From: Elusimicrobiales bacterium
Lineage (GTDB): Bacteria; Elusimicrobiota; Elusimicrobia; Elusimicrobiales; UBA9959
Direction: 5' to 3'
Length of the DNA: 6,887 bases
Assembly: GCA_026419335.1 (NCBI GenBank)
Contig: JANZZP010000075.1
Coordinates: 1-6,887, forward strand
A program made the translations under genes and the position numbers. Under the pieces are notes generated by a model. The model did not search any database. It was not told where the DNA came from and saw only the letters and a list, made by a program, of their open reading frames with translations. Positions 4,800-6,887 of this stretch are shown one piece after another; the first letter of the stretch is position 1; every line of letters begins with the position of its first letter.

Positions 4800-6887
4800 A
4801 CTTTCAATTAAAACATTGCTATTTTTCAAAGAAATTTTAAACTTTTTAACATCTCCAGATTCAATTATTTTTAATGATAATTTATCTACAATATGTTTTT
4901 GAATGGCTCTTTTTAAAGGTCTTGCACCAAAATCAGGGTTATATCCTTCCTTAAATAAAAACTCTTTAACAGATTCATCTATATCAATTTCAATTCCTTT
5001 TTGTAACAATATTTCTTGTAAATTTTTTAACTGAATATCAATAATATTTAAGATATTATCTTTTGTTAAATTTTTAAAAACTATTATTTCATCCAATCTA
5101 TTTATAAACTCAGGTCTAAAATGTTTAAGAAGAATATTTGTCAGTTCTTCTTGCAAAATACTACTTCCCCCTTTTTTTAAGATATAATCACTCGCAATAT
5201 TTGAAGTCATTATTATAATCGTATTTTTAAAATCTACAATCCTCCCCTTTCCGTCAGTTAACCTTCCATCATCAAGAATTTGCAAAAATATATTAAAAAC
5301 GTCAGTATGTGCTTTTTCTATTTCATCAAATAAAATAACACTATAAGGTCTTCTTCTAACCTTTTCAGTTAACTGCCCTCCCTCTTCATAGCCAACATAC
5401 CCAGGTGGAGCACCAATAAGCCTTGCCACCGAATGTTTTTCCATATATTCAGACATATCAAATCTCAACAATGCTTTTTCATCATTAAACAAAAAAGTAG
5501 CAAGAGTTTTTGCAAGTTCTGTTTTCCCTACTCCAGTAGGTCCCAAAAATAAAAAACTGCCTATTGGCTTTTTAGGATCAGATATTCCTGCTTTAGTTCG
5601 TCTAATGGCATTTGCAACAGCATTTATTGCTTCATCTTGTCCCACTATTCTTTTTTTAAGTTCATCTTCTAATTTAATTAACTTTTGTTTCTCACTTTCA
5701 AGCATTTTCGAAACTGGTATTCCAGTCCATTTTGAAACAATTTTTGCAATATCTTCTTCATCTACTTCTTCCTTTATTAGACTTCCATCCTTTTGAATTT
5801 CTCTAAGTTTGTCTGAAAATTCATTTAGTTTTTTTTCAAGTGCTGGAATTTTTCCATACTTTATTTCACTTGCTTTTGTGAGATCCCCTTCTCTCTTGTA
5901 TTTTTCTTCTTCAAATCTTAGCTTTTCTATTTCTGCTTTAATTTCTTTAATTTTACTAACTAACTCTTTTTCACTTTCCCATTTAAGCTTTTTTGTTTTA
6001 ATTTGGTTTTCTAATTCAACTATCTCCTTTTTTATTTCTTCAAGCTTTTTTTGTGAATCCGGCGAATTATCTTTTGAAACAGCAAGCTCCTCCATCTTAA
6101 GCTGCAAAATCTTTCTTTCAATCTCATCAATCTCAATAGGTTTTGAGTCAATCTGCATTCTCAAACTTGAACATGCCTCATCTATAAGATCAATAGCTTT
6201 ATCTGGAAGAAATCTATCAGAGATATATCTGTTTGAAAGCATTGCAGCTGCAATTATTGCAGAATCTTTTATCCTCACCCCATGATGAACCTCATATTTT
6301 TCCTTAAGCCCTCTAAGAATAGCAATTGTATCATCAACATTAGGTTCTGATATATAAACCTTTTGAAATCTTCTTTCTAATGCTGCGTCTTTTTCTATAT
6401 ATTTCTGATATTCATTTAAGGTAGTTGCTCCAATACACCTTAAAGTTCCTCTTGCAAGCGCTGGTTTAAGCATATTTGCTGCATCAACAGCTCCCTCTGC
6501 TTGCCCTGCTCCAACAAGAGTGTGAATCTCATCAATAAATAGAATTATATTACCGTCAGAATTTTCAATTTCTTTAATTACAGCTTTTAACCTTTCCTCA
6601 AACTCACCTCTAAATTTTGCGCCAGCAATTAATGCTCCCATATCTAAAGCAACTATTCTTTTGTTTTTCAAACCTTCAGGAACATCTTTATTTGCAATTC
6701 TTAAAGCAATACCCTCAACTATCGCAGTCTTTCCTACTCCAGGTTCTCCTATAAGTACAGGATTATTTTTGGTCCTTCGAGAAAGAACTTGAATTACTCT
6801 TCTAATTTCATCATCTCTTCCTATTACTGGATCAAGTTTACCTTTTATAGCAAGTTCAGTTAAATCTTTTGTATATTTTTCTAGAGT
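4791..6887 (-). CDS. clpB: ClpB disaggregase, N-terminal part outside window
   Basis: ClpB is the hexameric AAA+ disaggregase that works with DnaK/DnaJ/GrpE to pull proteins out of aggregates after heat stress. The frame is open from the window edge to a TAA at 4793-4791, giving 698 residues. Compared with E. coli ClpB about 158 N-terminal residues are missing (substrate N-domain and linker). In the visible part, AAA-1 has Walker A GEPGVGKT (47-54), a pore loop with KFRG (91-94, Phe for the usual Tyr), and Walker B ILFIDE ending at D119-E120. A long charged coiled-coil M-domain lies at about 250-365; it distinguishes ClpB from ClpA and ClpC. AAA-2 has Walker A GPTGVGKT (449-456), the loop [17 protein letters not shown], and Walker [12 protein letters not shown] near 520. 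The TTG at 6671 is an internal Leu, not a start. Promoter and any CIRCE or HrcA control lie outside the window. Its stop overlaps the convergent radical-SAM gene by 9 bases. Confidence 0.98.
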   Translation of the reverse strand, partial: TLEKYTKDLTELAIKGKLDPVIGRDDEIRRVIQVLSRRTKNNPVLIGEPGVGKTAIVEGIALRIANKDVPEGLKNKRIVALDMGALIAGAKFRGEFEERLKAVIKEIENSDGNIILFIDEIHTLVGAGQAEGAVDAANMLKPALARGTLRCIGATTLNEYQKYIEKDAALERRFQKVYISEPNVDDTIAILRGLKEKYEVHHGVRIKDSAIIAAAMLSNRYISDRFLPDKAIDLIDEACSSLRMQIDSKPIEIDEIERKILQLKMEELAVSKDNSPDSQKKLEEIKKEIVELENQIKTKKLKWESEKELVSKIKEIKAEIEKLRFEEEKYKREGDLTKASEIKYGKIPALEKKLNEFSDKLREIQKDGSLIKEEVDEEDIAKIVSKWTGIPVSKMLESEKQKLIKLEDELKKRIVGQDEAINAVANAIRRTKAGISDPKKPIGSFLFLGPTGVGKTELAKTLATFLFNDEKALLRFDMSEYMEKHSVARLIGAPPGYVGYEEGGQLTEKVRRRPYSVILFDEIEKAHTDVFNIFLQILDDGRLTDGKGRIVDFKNTIIIMTSNIASDYILKKGGSSILQEELTNILLKHFRPEFINRLDEIIVFKNLTKDNILNIIDIQLKNLQEILLQKGIEIDIDESVKEFLFKEGYNPDFGARPLKRAIQKHIVDKLSLKIIESGDVKKFKISLKNSNVLIESLV

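Noticed and set aside
5605..6285. Two plus-strand Ser/Phe-rich open frames opposite clpB
   Set aside because: They mirror the Glu/Lys-rich M-domain and AAA-2 codons on the other strand (GAA/AAA reads as TTC/TTT). No start signals.
6669..6671. TTG as the start of clpB
   Set aside because: The same frame continues upstream with unmistakable ClpB sequence including the first Walker A motif, so this is an internal Leu.
1..6887. CRISPR arrays, tRNA or rRNA genes, insertion sequences, attachment sites
   Set aside because: No regularly spaced short repeats, tRNA-like arms, transposase motifs or terminal inverted repeats were seen on either strand.

Overview
The window comes from a strongly AT-rich bacterial genome whose intergenic DNA is almost pure A/T. 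The mix of acetate kinase, a LUD-domain protein, WG-repeat protein, SPASM radical-SAM enzyme and ClpB suggests an anaerobic, fermentative, low-GC bacterium, such as a clostridium-like, spirochete-like or deep-branching uncultured lineage. A long C-terminal tail on the acetate kinase and the style of the LUD protein recall spirochetes, but this is a weak inference. Nothing here fixes the taxon.

Layout. (1) Bases 1-1026, + strand: the 3' part of a WG-repeat protein whose start lies outside the window. (2) 1028-1663, - strand: a LUD-domain (LutC/YkgG-like) protein that converges on the WG gene with one base between the stops. (3) 1664-1747: a very AT-rich divergent promoter region. (4) 1748-3088, + strand: acetate kinase, ackA, complete and with an unusual tail of about 45 residues. 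(5) 3089-3322: an intergenic stretch with a possible decayed coding remnant or RNA fold, ending in a near-consensus promoter (TTGACA, 17 bp, TACAAT) and a strong ribosome binding site. (6) 3323-3676 and 3642-4799, + strand: a 117-residue protein and an overlapping SPASM-type radical-SAM enzyme. (7) 4791-6887, - strand: most of clpB, truncated by the window edge. It overlaps the end of the radical-SAM gene tail to tail by 9 bases.

The part most worth attention is the two-gene unit at 3323-4799. The small protein has no Trp until its last residues, then ends in FWSWSYK, preceded by a charged, helical region made of two copies of a 48-residue unit. The next gene, overlapping by 35 bases, is a radical-SAM/SPASM enzyme of the type that installs crosslinks in ribosomally made peptides. 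The simplest reading is a RiPP (ribosomally synthesised, post-translationally modified peptide) cassette: duplicated leader, short aromatic C-terminal core and maturase. The W-x-W-S spacing is the same as in the darobactin core (WNWSKSF). No protease, exporter or separate recognition-element gene is visible, so the mature product and its function are unknown.

The remaining genes are ordinary metabolism and stress functions. ackA makes ATP from acetyl phosphate, the LUD protein may act in redox or lactate metabolism, and ClpB disaggregates proteins. Nothing ties them functionally to the peptide cassette beyond adjacency.
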